From NCBI RefSeq assembly GCF_000308675.1, contig NZ_BAGE01000041.1, positions 124,001 to 188,000 on the forward strand: DNA of 64,000 bases, written 5' to 3'. Of this stretch, positions 36,272-46,818 are shown piece by piece (within the stretch, counting starts at the first letter, position 1; every line of letters begins with the position of its first letter). A model generated the notes under the pieces. It searched no databases and was not told where the DNA came from. It worked only from the letters and a program-made list of their open reading frames with translations. This DNA is from Nocardia paucivorans NBRC 100373. GTDB taxonomy: Bacteria > Actinomycetota > Actinomycetes > Mycobacteriales > Mycobacteriaceae. The position numbers and the translations under genes are program-made.

Positions 36272-37143
36272 GCGCGGGTGCTCCCTTCCTGTTCGGCCGC
36301 TTCCCGGTCGGCGGCGATATCACGGGCGATGGCCTCGAGACGTTCCTCGGGCACCTCCACCGCCCCCTCGGCATCGATGACGATCGCCGTCGGATAGATA
36401 CCACGCAGTAGGTCGGGCCCACCGGTGGCGGTATCGTCGTCGGCCGCGTCGACCAGGGCTTCCACCGCGATACGCAGTGCTCGATCCTGATCGATCCCCT
36501 TGGAGTAGAGCTTCTTCAGCGATGTCCTGGCGAACATCGATCCGGAGCCCACCGCGGTGAAACCGAACCGTTCCTCACTACGACCACCCACCACATCGAA
36601 GGAAACGATGCGCCCGGCGCGGTCCGGGTCGGTGGCCTGCTCGTCGTAACCGACCAACAGCGGCACCACCGCGAGCCCCTGCATGGCGGCCGGGAGATTG
36701 TCGCGCACCATCTTCGACAGCTTGTTGGCCTTACCGTCGAAGGTGAGCGACACCCCCTCGATCTTCTCGTAGTACTCCAACTCCACGGCGAACAGCCGCA
36801 CCAGTTCGATGGCCATTCCGACGGTGCCGGCAATACCGGTCGCCGAATAGGTGTCGGTGATGTGCACCTTTTCCACATCTCTACCGGCCAGCAGGTTGCC
36901 CTGGGTGGAGCGGCGGTCACCGGCGATCAGCACCCCACCCCGATAGGACACGGCCACGACCGTGGTCCCGTGGGGGGCGATATCCGACGCGCCGCCGCCG
37001 GTATTCCCGGCGGCGGCGTTCGCGGTCATCACCTCACCGAATCTGTTGCTCGGCAACAGCTCCGGTGCGTGCATACGCAGATGTTCGGTAAAGGATGACA
37101 GGGCGTACCCCGGGTGGAGACGCATGGGGTCACCTGCGGTCAC
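36268..37143 (-). CDS. prcB: Proteasome subunit beta, catalytic
   Basis: This 291-residue catalytic subunit has an N-terminal propeptide of 59 residues ending in DIAPHG; autocleavage would expose Thr60 of TTVVAVSY as the active-site nucleophile. The conserved [13 protein letters not shown], Lys and Asp/Ser residues of the Ntn-hydrolase fold ([12 protein letters not shown]) are present. Length equals the mycobacterial protein. GTG 37143 overlaps the pup stop (GTGA); ATG 37125 is a possible alternative. Peptidase activity degrades pupylated proteins. Confidence 0.96.
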   Translation of the reverse strand: MTAGDPMRLHPGYALSSFTEHLRMHAPELLPSNRFGEVMTANAAAGNTGGGASDIAPHGTTVVAVSYRGGVLIAGDRRSTQGNLLAGRDVEKVHITDTYSATGIAGTVGMAIELVRLFAVELEYYEKIEGVSLTFDGKANKLSKMVRDNLPAAMQGLAVVPLLVGYDEQATDPDRAGRIVSFDVVGGRSEERFGFTAVGSGSMFARTSLKKLYSKGIDQDRALRIAVEALVDAADDDTATGGPDLLRGIYPTAIVIDAEGAVEVPEERLEAIARDIAADREAAEQEGSTRA

Positions 37144-37334
37144 TGGCCACCTTTCTGCACGTAGGCGCGGACGAAGTCCTCGGCGTTCTCCTCGAGCACA
37201 TCATCTATCTCGTCGAGCAGGTCGTCGGTGTCCTCCGCCAGCTTCTCGCGCCGTTCCTGACCCGCGGCGTCCACACCGTCGGGGCCCTCATCCTCGTCGC
37301 CGCCCCCGGCGCGTTTGGTCTGCTCTTGTGCCAT
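37140..37334 (-). CDS. pup: Prokaryotic ubiquitin-like protein Pup
   Basis: This is the 64-residue Pup, a disordered acidic tag. It starts [17 protein letters not shown] and ends VQKGGQ. The final glutamine must be deamidated by Dop to glutamate before ligation by PafA. The coiled-coil-forming part [23 protein letters not shown] is the segment that binds Mpa (here cited as its core residues 34-56). It precedes prcB with overlapping stop and start. A 205-bp gap separates it from dop. Confidence 0.96.
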   Translation of the reverse strand: MAQEQTKRAGGGDEDEGPDGVDAAGQERREKLAEDTDDLLDEIDDVLEENAEDFVRAYVQKGGQ

Positions 37335-37539
37335 CGCAGCCGACCTCCTCTGTGTTCACCACGACCGGATTCCCCGTTCGGGTCCCGGCCGAATCGTGAG
37401 CAGCATCTGTGCTCGTCTTTCAACACTACCCAGCCCGAGCGACACATAGTCGGATTCCACCGTCCCGGCACCGGGCCGATACCGAAACGCGGCGGTTCAC
37501 CCCGGCTCGCACCGGGAGTCGCCGACCGGGGTCGTGCGC

Positions 37540-39033
37540 TCAGCTGGTGAGCTGTTGCACCAGGTCGGCCGCGGTTCCGACACCGTCGAGCAGCTCGCCC
37601 ACATGCGCTTTGGTACCGCGGCGAGGTTCGAGCGTGGGAATTCGTACCAGGGAATCACCGCCCAGATCGAAAATCACCGAATCCCAGCTCGCGGCCGCGA
37701 TATCGGCGCCGAAGCGGCGCAGACACTCACCGCGGAAGTAGGCGCGGGTATCGGTGGGCGGAGTCGTCATGGCCTCCAATACCTGCTGCTCGCTGACGAG
37801 TCGTTTCATCGAGCCCCGGGCCACCAGACGGTTGTACAGACCCTTGTCCAGCCGAACATCGGAATACTGCAGATCCATCAGGTGCAGTTTCGGCGCGGCC
37901 CAGCCCAGACCCTCACGGCTGCGCATACCCTCCAGCAACCGCAGTTTGGCGGGCCAGTCCAGCAGGTGGGCGCATTCCATCGGATCTCGTTCCAGCAGGT
38001 CCAACACCATGGCCCAGTTCTCCAGGATGTCGATGACGCGCGGATCGTCGGTGTTCTTGTGGAACGCGGCCACGCGCTCGTGGTAGATCCGCTGCAATGC
38101 CAGTCCGGTCAGTTCCCGACCGTCGGCCAAGGCCACCGTGGCACGCAGGGTCGGATCGTGGCTGATGGTGTGCACCGCCGTCACCGGCCGGGCCAGCTGC
38201 AGGTCGGACAGGTCGGCACCGGACTCGATCAGATCCAGCACCAGGGCGGTGGTGCCGACCTTGAGGTAGGTCGACATCTCGGCCAGATTGGCGTCACCGA
38301 TGATGACGTGCAGCCGGCGATACTTGTCGGCATCGGCATGCGGTTCGTCCCGGGTATTGATGATGCCGCGTTTGAGCGTGGTCTCCAGCCCGACCTCGAC
38401 CTCGATATAGTCGGCGCGCTGCGACAGCTGGAAACCGGCGTGCTCACCGGCCTGTCCGATCCCGACCCGACCGGAACCGCAGATCACCTGGCGGGACACG
38501 AAAAACGGTGTCAATCCCACGATCACCGCGTTGAACGGCGTCTCCCGGCTCATCAGGTAGTTCTCGTGGGTGCCATAGGAGGCGCCCTTACCGTCGATGT
38601 TGTTCTTGTACAGCTGCATTCGGGGCGCACCCGGAACGCTGGAGGCATGCCGGGCCGCGGCCTCCATCACCCGCTCCCCAGCCTTGTCCCACAGGACGGC
38701 GTCCAGCGGATCGGTCACCTCCGGGGCGGAGTACTCCGGATGAGCATGGTCGACATACAGCCGGGCGCCGTTGGTGAGGATCATGTTCGCGGCACCGACC
38801 TCGTCGGCGTCGATCACCGGCGCGGGACCGTTCATCCGACTCAGATCGAAACCGCGGGCGTCCCGCAGCGGCGACTCCACCTCGTAGTCCCAGCGCGTGC
38901 GTTTGGCGCGGGGCACCCCCTCGGCGGCAGCGTAGGCCAGTACCGCCTGGGTGGAGGTGAGAATCGGGTTGGCCGAGGGCTCGGTCGGAGTGGAGATACC
39001 GTACTCGACCTCGATACCGATGATGCGCTGCAT
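37540..39033 (-). CDS. dop: Pup deamidase/depupylase Dop
   Basis: This 497-residue paralogue of PafA deamidates the Pup C-terminal Gln and removes Pup from substrates. It opens [20 protein letters not shown]. The Dop-specific region after [16 protein letters not shown] lies where PafA is shorter. Conserved metal/ATP regions are [40 protein letters not shown] and [19 protein letters not shown] 39033 is the family start; an ATG at 39054 is also in frame. It heads the pup-prcBA direction and is divergent from a DUF418 gene. Confidence 0.95.
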   Translation of the reverse strand: MQRIIGIEVEYGISTPTEPSANPILTSTQAVLAYAAAEGVPRAKRTRWDYEVESPLRDARGFDLSRMNGPAPVIDADEVGAANMILTNGARLYVDHAHPEYSAPEVTDPLDAVLWDKAGERVMEAAARHASSVPGAPRMQLYKNNIDGKGASYGTHENYLMSRETPFNAVIVGLTPFFVSRQVICGSGRVGIGQAGEHAGFQLSQRADYIEVEVGLETTLKRGIINTRDEPHADADKYRRLHVIIGDANLAEMSTYLKVGTTALVLDLIESGADLSDLQLARPVTAVHTISHDPTLRATVALADGRELTGLALQRIYHERVAAFHKNTDDPRVIDILENWAMVLDLLERDPMECAHLLDWPAKLRLLEGMRSREGLGWAAPKLHLMDLQYSDVRLDKGLYNRLVARGSMKRLVSEQQVLEAMTTPPTDTRAYFRGECLRRFGADIAAASWDSVIFDLGGDSLVRIPTLEPRRGTKAHVGELLDGVGTAADLVQQLTS

Positions 39034-39160
39034 GGCATCGAGCCTAAACGACATCAGGGGACGACCGTCCGGTAACAGGCCGCGCACGGCCGGAGCGCGG
39101 GCCCGGACATGCCCGAGGTACCCGGGCGCGAACCCTTCCGTGCCCTGTCCGGGAAACCTG

Positions 39161-39179
39161 CTCCATCCGGGGGATGGAG
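39161..39179. promoter_or_regulatory. Inverted repeat in the dop/DUF418 divergent region
   Basis: CTCCATCC and GGATGGAG flank GGG in the 276-bp divergent region. The arms are perfect and only 3 bp apart. It may be a regulatory site for either gene, or a small hairpin in the leader of one transcript. Confidence 0.4.
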
Positions 39180-39309
39180 GTACGCCTTCAGGATGAGCGA
39201 GATCACCCCGCCGGTACGACTTCCGAACGACGCCGATCGCGGGACATCCACCCTCGCGTGATTCTTCCGGGCGACGCGGCGCGGTATCGGGTGATGCGAT
39301 GGTTCCACC

Positions 39310-40515
39310 ATGACCGGCATACGGACCGATCTCACCGTCGACGACCCGAAACCGCCTCGTCCGGCCCGGCTGAGAGCACTGGACATACTGCGTGGAATCG
39401 CCATCCTGGGCACGCTCGGCACCAATATCTGGATCCTGACCGACCCGGAGGGCATGATCGGCTACATCGATCGGCTGAGTACCGCTACCACCGACGCCTG
39501 GATGTGGGTGGAGAAGGTGTTGCAGCAACTGGCCCAGGGCAAATTCCTGGGTCTGCTCACCGTGATGTTCGGTATCGGTCTGGCCATCCAACAGGGGTCG
39601 GCGCAGCGAGGCGGACGTCGCTTTCCGGGTGCCTACCCGTGGCGCGTCGGGTTGCTGTTTCTGGACGGGGTGCTCAACTTCGTGTTCATCGCCGAGTTCG
39701 ACGTGCTGATGGGCTATGCGGTGACCGCGCTGATCGTCGCCTACGTCCTGGCGCGCGGCCCTCGGGTCCGGCGGCGTTGGATCGTCGGCGCCGCAGGTGT
39801 CCACCTGACACTTCTGACAGTGCTCGCTCTCGCCACGGCGACGGCATCACAGGGCGATTCATCCGCTTCCGAACCACTGGACCCGAACCCCTATGCCGAT
39901 GGTTCGTTCTGGGACCTGGTGTTGTTCCGGCTGGAGAACGCCGGGAGTTTCCGGTTCGAGCCGGTCGTGATCCTGCCGATGACGATCGCGCTGTTCCTGA
40001 TCGGGGCCCGGCTGTACCGGGCCGGAGTGTTCGCCACCGAAGGCGCTCGGTTGCGGCGCCGGCTCATGGTCGTCGGTTTCGGTATCGCTCTGCCGGTGGA
40101 CCTGTTCGGTGGTGTGCTCGGCGGTGGAGTGAGTGTGAACTGGATCTTTCTGCTCCGTTACGGCGCGGCACCGTTCGTCTCCCTGGCCGTCCTGGCCCTG
40201 GTCGCCGAGTTCTATCTGCGCCGGCCGCACGTCGGTTTCCTCGGTCGCCGAATGGCCGAGGTGGGCCGGACCGCGCTCAGCTGCTACATCCTGCAGAACC
40301 TCGTCGGCTCGATCCTGTGCTACGGCTGGGGTTTCGGCCTGGCGGTCCGCTATGACCACCCCGCGGCCCGGGTTCCGTTCACCATCGTGATCTATCTGGT
40401 CGTCGTCGTCACCATCACCACCTTCGCCCACCTGTGGCTGCGCCGTTTCGAGCGCGGTCCCGTCGAATGGTTGTGGCATACGGGCTATCGGCGGCTCGCC
40501 GGGTCGAACGCATAG
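39310..40515 (+). CDS. DUF418 family membrane protein
   Basis: This 401-residue protein has about ten membrane segments and the DUF418 pattern. [21 protein letters not shown] at the start resembles the acyltransferase-3-like opening, ending there at residue 40 or so, and the C-terminal part has [26 protein letters not shown] followed by [17 protein letters not shown]. These proteins are related to membrane acyltransferases, but DUF418 has no assigned reaction. In M. tuberculosis a membrane protein gene (Rv2113) occupies a similar place beside dop. Confidence 0.85.
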   Translation: MTGIRTDLTVDDPKPPRPARLRALDILRGIAILGTLGTNIWILTDPEGMIGYIDRLSTATTDAWMWVEKVLQQLAQGKFLGLLTVMFGIGLAIQQGSAQRGGRRFPGAYPWRVGLLFLDGVLNFVFIAEFDVLMGYAVTALIVAYVLARGPRVRRRWIVGAAGVHLTLLTVLALATATASQGDSSASEPLDPNPYADGSFWDLVLFRLENAGSFRFEPVVILPMTIALFLIGARLYRAGVFATEGARLRRRLMVVGFGIALPVDLFGGVLGGGVSVNWIFLLRYGAAPFVSLAVLALVAEFYLRRPHVGFLGRRMAEVGRTALSCYILQNLVGSILCYGWGFGLAVRYDHPAARVPFTIVIYLVVVVTITTFAHLWLRRFERGPVEWLWHTGYRRLAGSNA

Positions 40516-40594
40516 CCCCGAAACGGGCAGAAATCTTTGCCCCCATGGGGATCCGATACTCTCGGACCATCGGGCCTCCCCGCGAAGGAGCATC

Positions 40595-41095
40595 ATGAAC
40601 AAGGATTCCACGACGAATCCGTATGGCACCCCATCGACAACCGGTCCACAGCCGGTCGGCCGGTCCCAACAGGTGACGAATTCCGTCGTACGCGCTCTGC
40701 TGAAAGCGCCGCTGCTGGGCCGGGTGGTGGGACGACGGCTGATGATCCTGCACGTCGTCGGGCGCCGGACCGGGCGGGTATTCGATATCCCGGTCGCCTA
40801 CACCCACCACGACGGAGCGCTGCTCATCGGCACCACGCTGCGGCCGTGGGTGAAGAACATTCGCCCCGACACCCCGATACAGGTATCGATGGGCGGTCCG
40901 CGGCACAGCGCCGATGCCGAGGTGATCACCGATGCCGACGAGGTCGTGCGGTTGTTCGAGATCGTGGCCCGGGACAATCGCCAGAACGCGCGGCACAACG
41001 GCATCGGTTTCGACGCCGACGGCAATCCGAACAAGGCCGACCTGTACCAGACCTGGCAGCGCGGCGGCGCGATCATCCGGCTGGTACTGCGCTGA
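40595..41095 (+). CDS. F420-dependent deazaflavin nitroreductase-family protein
   Basis: This 166-residue protein of the Ddn/deazaflavin-dependent nitroreductase family binds F420H2 in a split beta-barrel. Features are LLGRVVGRRLMILHVVGRRTGRVFD, then IPVAYTHHDGALLIG and WVKNIRPDTPIQV. These enzymes reduce quinones or nitro compounds. The first 25 residues are Pro/Thr-rich and probably disordered. ATG 40595 has an AAGGAG site upstream. It lies between DUF418 and Nudix genes on the same strand and could share their transcript. Confidence 0.85.
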   Translation: MNKDSTTNPYGTPSTTGPQPVGRSQQVTNSVVRALLKAPLLGRVVGRRLMILHVVGRRTGRVFDIPVAYTHHDGALLIGTTLRPWVKNIRPDTPIQVSMGGPRHSADAEVITDADEVVRLFEIVARDNRQNARHNGIGFDADGNPNKADLYQTWQRGGAIIRLVLR

Positions 41096-41163
41096 TCCCA
41101 CCCGGGCACGGTACCGGCCGGCCGAAGCGGCAGCGCAGCGGCGCCCACGCTACCCTCGCCCTC

Positions 41164-41724
41164 GTGTCGGTTCCATCCGAGCGGGAGATGATCGCCGTCT
41201 ACGATGACCGGGGTCGACCGACCGGGGTCGCCGACCGGGCCCTGGTCTATCGGGACGGACTCTGGCATGCCAGTGCCGGTGTGTTGGTGCGTTCCGGGGA
41301 CGGCCGCCGTATCTACGTACACCGCCGCACCGAGACCAAGGCCGTGTTCGCCGGACTGCACGACTGTTTGGCCGGAGGTGTGGTGGCCCCGGGCGAGAAT
41401 CCGGTCGATACCGCGGCGCGGGAACTGGCCGAGGAACTCGGCATCGTCGTCCCCACACCCACCGACCTGCGGCCACTGGCCCGAACGTCCTGGGACGGCC
41501 GGTGGGCGGGTCGGGCGCTGCGCTGTCACCTGTTCGCCTACGAACTGCGTTACGACGGGCCGATCCGACATCAACCGGAAGAGGTCGCGGCCGGATGGTG
41601 GTGGCCGGAGGCCACACTGCGCGCACATCTCGCCGACCCGTCCTGGCCATTCGTACCCGACAGCCGGCAGGTGCTCACCGGGATCCTGCTCCGATCCCGA
41701 CCGTTACCCGGCCGATACCGATGA
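41164..41724 (+). CDS. Nudix hydrolase
   Basis: This 186-residue Nudix protein has the box AGGVVAPGENPVDTAARE followed by LAEELGI, matching GX5EX7REUXEEXGU. The upstream part (MIAVYDDRGRPTGVADRAL, GLWHASAGVLV, IYVHRRTETKAVFAGLHDCL) resembles isopentenyl-diphosphate isomerase-like Nudix enzymes that hydrolyse nucleoside or isoprenoid diphosphates. GTG 41164 is chosen; ATG 41188 or nearby would be shorter. The 3' end overlaps the AIM24 gene convergently by 21 bp. Confidence 0.85.
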   Translation: MSVPSEREMIAVYDDRGRPTGVADRALVYRDGLWHASAGVLVRSGDGRRIYVHRRTETKAVFAGLHDCLAGGVVAPGENPVDTAARELAEELGIVVPTPTDLRPLARTSWDGRWAGRALRCHLFAYELRYDGPIRHQPEEVAAGWWWPEATLRAHLADPSWPFVPDSRQVLTGILLRSRPLPGRYR

Positions 41725-42381
41725 CGTCCACGCGGCGAAAGCACCGGGATTGCGGGTCTGCAACAGCACCCGGCCGGGGCCGACGAAGTCGAAGACCAGC
41801 CCCTCACCGGATTTCAGCGACTGGAGCGAACGCCCCGATACGGCGCGGCGAACGGTGAACCGCATCGCCAGATCGTAGGCCACCACATGACCGGTATCGA
41901 TGGTGATCGGTTCGTCGGGGGCCAGATCGATGACATCGATTGCGCCGAAAACCCCCACCACAACCTGCCCGTCGCCGTGCGCGCGCAGTCCGAAGCCGCC
42001 CTCACCGCCGAACAGATTCGCGAAACCACCCCATTTGCTCTCCACCTGCACCCCCTGCGAGCCGGCGATCCAGGAACCGCGGCTGATGAAGAACGGGCGA
42101 TCCGGGGCGATCGGCAGCACCGATATATCCCCCGGTAGCGAGGGCGCCACATCCACCCAGCCGCCTTGCGGCGGCGCGGTGAAGGTGGAGACGAAGAACG
42201 ACTCCCCGGCCAGCACCGACCGTCTCAGCCCGGCCAGAATCCCGCCCTCGGCCTTCGCCTGCAAACTCACTCCGGCCGAATGCGCCACCATGGCCCCGGA
42301 TTCCACCCGCATCGGCTCGTCACCCGCCAGGACGCATCGCGCCACCGTCGCCGAGGGACCGTGCCGCAATTCAACTTTCAT
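41704..42381 (-). CDS. AIM24 family protein
   Basis: This 225-residue beta-helical protein matches the AIM24/TIGR00266 family. MKVELRHGPSATVARCVLAGDE is followed by ESGAMVAHSAGVSLQAKAEGG, a GWVDVAPSLPGDI turn, FISRGSWIAGSQGVQVE and a terminal GPGRVLLQTRNPGAFAAW motif. Bacterial members are of unknown function; yeast AIM24 is mitochondrial. No signal peptide or membrane helix is evident. ATG 42381 is used. It may be co-transcribed from the ArsC-like gene upstream, 123 bp away. Confidence 0.88.
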   Translation of the reverse strand: MKVELRHGPSATVARCVLAGDEPMRVESGAMVAHSAGVSLQAKAEGGILAGLRRSVLAGESFFVSTFTAPPQGGWVDVAPSLPGDISVLPIAPDRPFFISRGSWIAGSQGVQVESKWGGFANLFGGEGGFGLRAHGDGQVVVGVFGAIDVIDLAPDEPITIDTGHVVAYDLAMRFTVRRAVSGRSLQSLKSGEGLVFDFVGPGRVLLQTRNPGAFAAWTSSVSAG

Positions 42382-42504
42382 GCCCTGACAGTAGCGCCGC
42401 GCACCGACTCCGAGCGCATACCCCGATCCGAACGCCCGCCGCGCGTATCGCCGCATACGAACGCCGGGGCACCCGACGGGATGTCCGACCGGCCCACCGC
42501 GGTC

Positions 42505-42873
42505 TCAGCCGAGCGTTTTCAGCGCTTCCTCGTCCCGGGCCACCACGGCCCTGCCATCCGAGGTGAGCACGATGGGGCGCTGGATCAGCCGTGGGTTCGC
42601 CACCAGCGCCTCGATCCACCGCTCCCGCTCGGCCTCGGTGCGGGGCCACTCGGAAATTCCCAGCTCCTGGGCCACCTGCTCACCGGTGCGGGTGATATCC
42701 CAGGGGTGCGCACCGAGCCGGTCCAGGACGGCGCGCAGTTCGTCGGCGGTGGGCGGGTCGTCCAGGTAGCGACGCACCGTATACGCCACACCGGCGGTGT
42801 CGAGACGGTCCAGGGCGGCACGACTCTTGGAACACCGTGGGTTGTGCCAGATCTCGGTCTGTCCGATTGCCAT
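42505..42873 (-). CDS. ArsC/Spx-family thioredoxin-fold reductase
   Basis: This 122-residue ArsC-like protein has the active-site segment IWHNPRCSKSRAAL with one cysteine in a Cys-x-x-Ser arrangement, YLDDPPTADELRAVLDRLG, and the C-terminal NPRLIQRPIVLTSDGRAVV including the cis-Pro-like IQRPIV. It resembles glutaredoxin-coupled arsenate reductases and YffB-type proteins. Without other ars genes nearby, a general thiol function is just as likely as arsenate reduction. ATG 42873 is used. Confidence 0.85.
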   Translation of the reverse strand: MAIGQTEIWHNPRCSKSRAALDRLDTAGVAYTVRRYLDDPPTADELRAVLDRLGAHPWDITRTGEQVAQELGISEWPRTEAERERWIEALVANPRLIQRPIVLTSDGRAVVARDEEALKTLG

Positions 42874-42925
42874 ATCGGCAGCGTATCGCGTGCACCGCAC
42901 GGGTGAACGCCGGTGGATATGCGAG

Positions 42926-42957
42926 GAGGCCGCGCCCCCGAGGGGAAACGCGGCCTC
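42926..42957. terminator. Hairpin downstream of mpa
   Basis: GAGGCCGCG and CGCGGCCTC form a perfect 9-bp stem with a 14-nt loop, 14 bp past the mpa stop and 53 bp upstream of the arsC-like ATG. It probably terminates the mpa transcript. Confidence 0.65.
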
Positions 42958-42970
42958 TTCGAGCACCGGT

Positions 42971-44731
42971 CTACAGGTACTGTCCGGTGTTGGACTCGGT
43001 GTCGATCGCCCGGCTGGCACTGGCGTTCTTGCCGGTGACCAGGGTGCGAATGTAGACGATCCGTTCGCCCTTCTTGCCGGAGATCCGCGCCCAGTCGTCC
43101 GGATTCGTGGTGTTGGGCAGGTCCTCGTTCTCGGAGAACTCGTCCACGATCGAATCGTAGAGATGCTGGATGCGCAGACCGGGGTTACCGGTGTCGAGCA
43201 CCGACTTGATGGCGTACTTCTTGGCCCGGTCCACGATGTTCTGGATCATCGCGCCGGAGTTGAAGTCCTTGAAGTACAGGACCTCCTTGTCACCGTTGGC
43301 GTAGGTGACCTCCAGGAAGCGGTTGTCCTCGCTCTCGGCGTACATCCGCTCCACCACCCGCTCGATCATGGCGCGGACGCAGGCGGCCTTGTCACCGTTG
43401 AACTCGGCCAGATCCTCGGCATGCAGCGGCAGATCCTCGGTGAGGTACTTGGAGAAGATGTCCTGCGCCGATTCGGCGTCCGGCCGCTCGATCTTGATCT
43501 TCACATCCAGACGGCCGGGCCGCAGGATCGCGGGGTCGATCATGTCCTCACGGTTGGAGGCGCCGATCACGATGACGTTCTCCAGGCCCTCGACACCGTC
43601 GATCTCGCTCAACAGCTGCGGCACCACCGTGGTCTCCACATCCGAGGAGACACCCGATCCGCGGGTGCGGAAGATCGAGTCCATCTCGTCGAAGAACACG
43701 ATCACCGGCGTACCCTCGGACGCCTTCTCTCGGGCTCGTTGGAAGATGATCCGGATATGGCGCTCGGTCTCGCCCACGAACTTGTTCAGCAGCTCGGGGC
43801 CCTTGATGTTGAGGAAGTAGGACTTGGCCTCCTTGGCATCCTCACCGCGCGCCTCGGCGATCTTCTTGGCCAACGAATTGGCCACCGCCTTGGCGATGAG
43901 CGTCTTACCGCAGCCGGGCGGGCCGTACAGCAGCACGCCCTTGGGCGGGCGCAGGGCGTATTCGCGGAACAGGTCCTTGTGCAGGAACGGCAGCTCCACG
44001 GCATCGCGGATCTGCTCGATCTGCCGGCCCAGACCACCGATGTCGTTGTAGTCGACATCGGGCACCTCTTCCAGCACGAGGTCCTCGACCTCGGCCTTGG
44101 GGATGCGTTCGAAGGCGAAACCGGCCTTGGTGTCGACCAGCAGGGAATCGCCGGGACGCAGTTTACGGACCGGGGAGTCCGGATCGTCGGTGTCGTCGGC
44201 CTCGGCGACCTTCGCCAATGGCCCGGCCAGCCAGACCACCCGCTCCTCGTCGGCATGCCCGACGACCAGGGCGCGACGACCGCCGTCGAGGATCTCGCGC
44301 AGGGTGCCGATCTCGCCGACCATGTCGAAGGAACCGGCCTCGACCACCGTCAGGGCCTCGTTCAACCGCACCGTCTGACCGTACTCGAGGGTCGAGGGGT
44401 CGATATTCGGCGAGCACGTCAACCGCATCTTGCGGCCGGAGGTGAACACGTCGACGGTCTGATCCTCGTACACCCCGATCAGCACGCCGTACCCACTGGG
44501 CGGCTGACCGAGCCGATCGACCTCCTCGCGAAGCGCCACGAGTTGCTGTCGCGCCTCTTTCAAGGTATCCATCAGCTTGGTATTGCGAATGGTCAGCGAA
44601 TCGATGCGGGCTTCCAATTCCCGTGTGCGATCCGGCGAATCGGCGAGTTGCCTCCGGAGTGCAGCTGCCTCGGCGCGCACTGCCTCGAGCTCTCTCCAGG
44701 CCGCCGAATCCGAATTCTCGATGGGGCTCAT
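42971..44731 (-). CDS. mpa: Proteasome-associated ATPase Mpa/ARC
   Basis: This 586-residue AAA ATPase binds Pup, unfolds tagged proteins and feeds them to the 20S proteasome. An N-terminal coiled coil (about residues 8-60, [16 protein letters not shown]) is the Pup-binding part; OB domains follow, then the AAA module with [15 protein letters not shown] (Walker A), [12 protein letters not shown] (Walker B) and the SRH region [17 protein letters not shown]. The C-terminus GQYL carries the Tyr-Leu motif that docks into PrcA pockets. ATG 44731 follows GGGAGGAG. An IdeR-like box lies 113 bp upstream. Confidence 0.95.
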   Translation of the reverse strand: MSPIENSDSAAWRELEAVRAEAAALRRQLADSPDRTRELEARIDSLTIRNTKLMDTLKEARQQLVALREEVDRLGQPPSGYGVLIGVYEDQTVDVFTSGRKMRLTCSPNIDPSTLEYGQTVRLNEALTVVEAGSFDMVGEIGTLREILDGGRRALVVGHADEERVVWLAGPLAKVAEADDTDDPDSPVRKLRPGDSLLVDTKAGFAFERIPKAEVEDLVLEEVPDVDYNDIGGLGRQIEQIRDAVELPFLHKDLFREYALRPPKGVLLYGPPGCGKTLIAKAVANSLAKKIAEARGEDAKEAKSYFLNIKGPELLNKFVGETERHIRIIFQRAREKASEGTPVIVFFDEMDSIFRTRGSGVSSDVETTVVPQLLSEIDGVEGLENVIVIGASNREDMIDPAILRPGRLDVKIKIERPDAESAQDIFSKYLTEDLPLHAEDLAEFNGDKAACVRAMIERVVERMYAESEDNRFLEVTYANGDKEVLYFKDFNSGAMIQNIVDRAKKYAIKSVLDTGNPGLRIQHLYDSIVDEFSENEDLPNTTNPDDWARISGKKGERIVYIRTLVTGKNASASRAIDTESNTGQYL

Positions 44732-44843
44732 GTGCTGCTCCTCCCAGTCCCGGTCTATCAACGCTACCGGGCGTAACCCGTTTACGCTGTCCGACATGGT
44801 TTCGTCGTGATCACATCTATGCCGCGACCAGCCGCCGAACCAT

Positions 44844-44862
44844 CCATGTTAGCCGGCCCTAA
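44844..44862. promoter_or_regulatory. IdeR/DtxR-like box upstream of mpa (weaker copy)
   Basis: Read on the minus strand the site is TTAGGGCCGGCTAACATGG, which by hand alignment agrees with the iron-box consensus TTAGGTTAGGCTAACCTAA at 13 of 19 positions. It also holds GTTAG and CTAAC as inverted arms six bases apart, and TAACAT as a possible -10 toward mpa. Weaker than the copy at 45221, so functional assignment is uncertain. Confidence 0.4.
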
Positions 44863-45023
44863 CCCACTTGTGACGGGTTGCGAACCGTCTACTCGATAGG
44901 TTGCCGGCCACACCCCCATGCACACCTGTTTCCGCCCATATTCGCGGTCCGCGACGCCGCTCACCGCGCTCGTCTTCGGTTCCGCGGACCCGAGCGACGA
45001 CGGGAACACCCACCTCCGACAAC

Positions 45024-45065
45024 GGCATGACAACGACGGCATGACAACGACGGCATGACAGCGAC
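45024..45065. repeat. 14-bp triplicated sequence
   Basis: GGCATGACAACGAC is repeated at 45024-45037 and 45038-45051, and with one change at 45052-45065. It lies midway between the two metal-box-like sites. No function is evident. Confidence 0.85.
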
Positions 45066-45220
45066 ACCGACCGCAACGATGCCGGCGACCGAAACACACA
45101 GTAGTCGCGATCTCCGACGATGTCGCGACCGTCTTTCCACCGGATGGGCGGCCTCGGCGCGGATGACGTCGGCGATGATGATGCACGGTCCATCCGGCCC
45201 GCGACCGAGCCACCGGATCA

Positions 45221-45239
45221 CCATGTTAGCCTACCCTAA
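45221..45239. promoter_or_regulatory. IdeR/DtxR-like iron box upstream of the lipoprotein gene
   Basis: Read on the minus strand the sequence is TTAGGGTAGGCTAACATGG, 15 of 19 positions equal to the consensus TTAGGTTAGGCTAACCTAA by hand count. It ends 48 bp upstream of the lipoprotein ATG and overlaps TACCCT (45232-45237), a possible -10 box. Iron- or metal-dependent repression is a reasonable inference. Confidence 0.6.
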
Positions 45240-45286
45240 CTCAATCGGGCGGGTCGCCTTCCCGCCTGGCCGAAAGGTTGTCAGTC

Positions 45287-45859
45287 ATGCACGTTCGCAC
45301 CCGGACACTGCGCCTGTCCCGTATCGCCGTCGCCGCGGCGGCGGTGGCCCTGGTCGTCGGTCTCACCGCCTGCGGTTCCGATGACGGTGGCTCCGATACC
45401 GCCACCACCTCCGCGACCGCCACCGACACGGCCGCGCACGACCACGGCGAGGAGCACGATCACGACGACGATCACGACGACAACCGGGACGACGACCGGG
45501 ACGACGCGCACGCCCCGTCGGCGGACGCCCTACGCGGCGGCCTGGACACCTTCGTCGATCCGCAGGTGTCGACCGCGGACAAGGCGAAGATCGTCGTCGG
45601 CGGCGAGAAGCTCACCGCCAATATCGACCAGATGAACCGCGAGCTCGCCGGCTACGGCGAACTCACCTTCGCGGTCGCCGATATCGATGTGGACGACGAG
45701 CAGGCCACCGCGCAGGTCACCATCACCTCGCCCCACGGAACCGCCCCGGCCATGCCGATGACCTGGCAGCACGACCACGGCTCCGATTCCTGGAAGTTGT
45801 CCGAGCAGAGCGCCTGCGTGTTGCTCGGCTTCGCCAAGGCTCCCTGCGTACCGGCCTGA
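45287..45859 (+). CDS. LppK/MTB12-like lipoprotein with His/Asp-rich segment
   Basis: This is a 190-residue lipoprotein. The signal sequence ends in the lipobox VGLTACGS with the acylated cysteine near residue 29. Residues 51-75 are an exceptional His/Asp run (HDHGEEHDHDDDHDD and following). The folded domain, LDTFVDPQVSTADKAK, LTFAVADIDV, PAMPMTWQHDHG and WKLSEQSACVLLG, resembles low-molecular-weight antigen MTB12 and LppK (Rv2116), which is also next to mpa in M. tuberculosis. The acidic-histidine run should bind divalent metals. An iron-box-like site precedes the gene. GAAAGG is upstream of ATG 45287. Confidence 0.82.
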   Translation: MHVRTRTLRLSRIAVAAAAVALVVGLTACGSDDGGSDTATTSATATDTAAHDHGEEHDHDDDHDDNRDDDRDDAHAPSADALRGGLDTFVDPQVSTADKAKIVVGGEKLTANIDQMNRELAGYGELTFAVADIDVDDEQATAQVTITSPHGTAPAMPMTWQHDHGSDSWKLSEQSACVLLGFAKAPCVPA

Positions 45860-45879
45860 GCCGGCCGTTCGGGAGCCTC

Positions 45880-45903
45880 GCCCGACCCGAGGTCGGGTCG
45901 GGC
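45880..45903. terminator. Bidirectional hairpin between lppK-like and trmI
   Basis: GCCCGACCCGA and TCGGGTCGGGC form a perfect 11-bp stem around GG, midway between two converging genes (20 bp and 7 bp from the stops). It shares the GCCCG-CCCGA core with the hairpin at 9710-9736. Confidence 0.8.
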
Positions 45904-45910
45904 GGGCGGT

Positions 45911-46774
<864 letters not shown>

Positions 46775-46818
46775 TCATCTCGACACCGATGTCGGTGCCG
46801 CCGGATAGCCTGCCAGGT

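Larger units (their letters stand above)
44732..45286. other. Divergent intergenic region mpa / lppK-like
   Basis: This gap of about 555 bp has no gene-like frame. It holds two near-identical metal-box-like sequences, one near each end (44844-44862 and 45221-45239), and a 14-bp triplicated sequence between them. Promoters for mpa and for the lipoprotein gene should lie here. Confidence 0.6.

Noticed and set aside
37540..39804. Dop with a long N-terminal extension
   Set aside because: The frame stays open to 39804, but the family start [12 protein letters not shown] is at 39033 and the extension overlaps the divergent DUF418 gene with no conserved content.
45221..45239. Zur (zinc) box
   Set aside because: The site lacks the AT-rich Zur pattern and agrees much better with the IdeR/DtxR consensus.
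44732..45286. Small protein genes in the mpa/lppK gap
   Set aside because: Open frames on both strands have Arg/His-rich or Thr-rich composition and no ribosome-binding sites; none resembles a protein.
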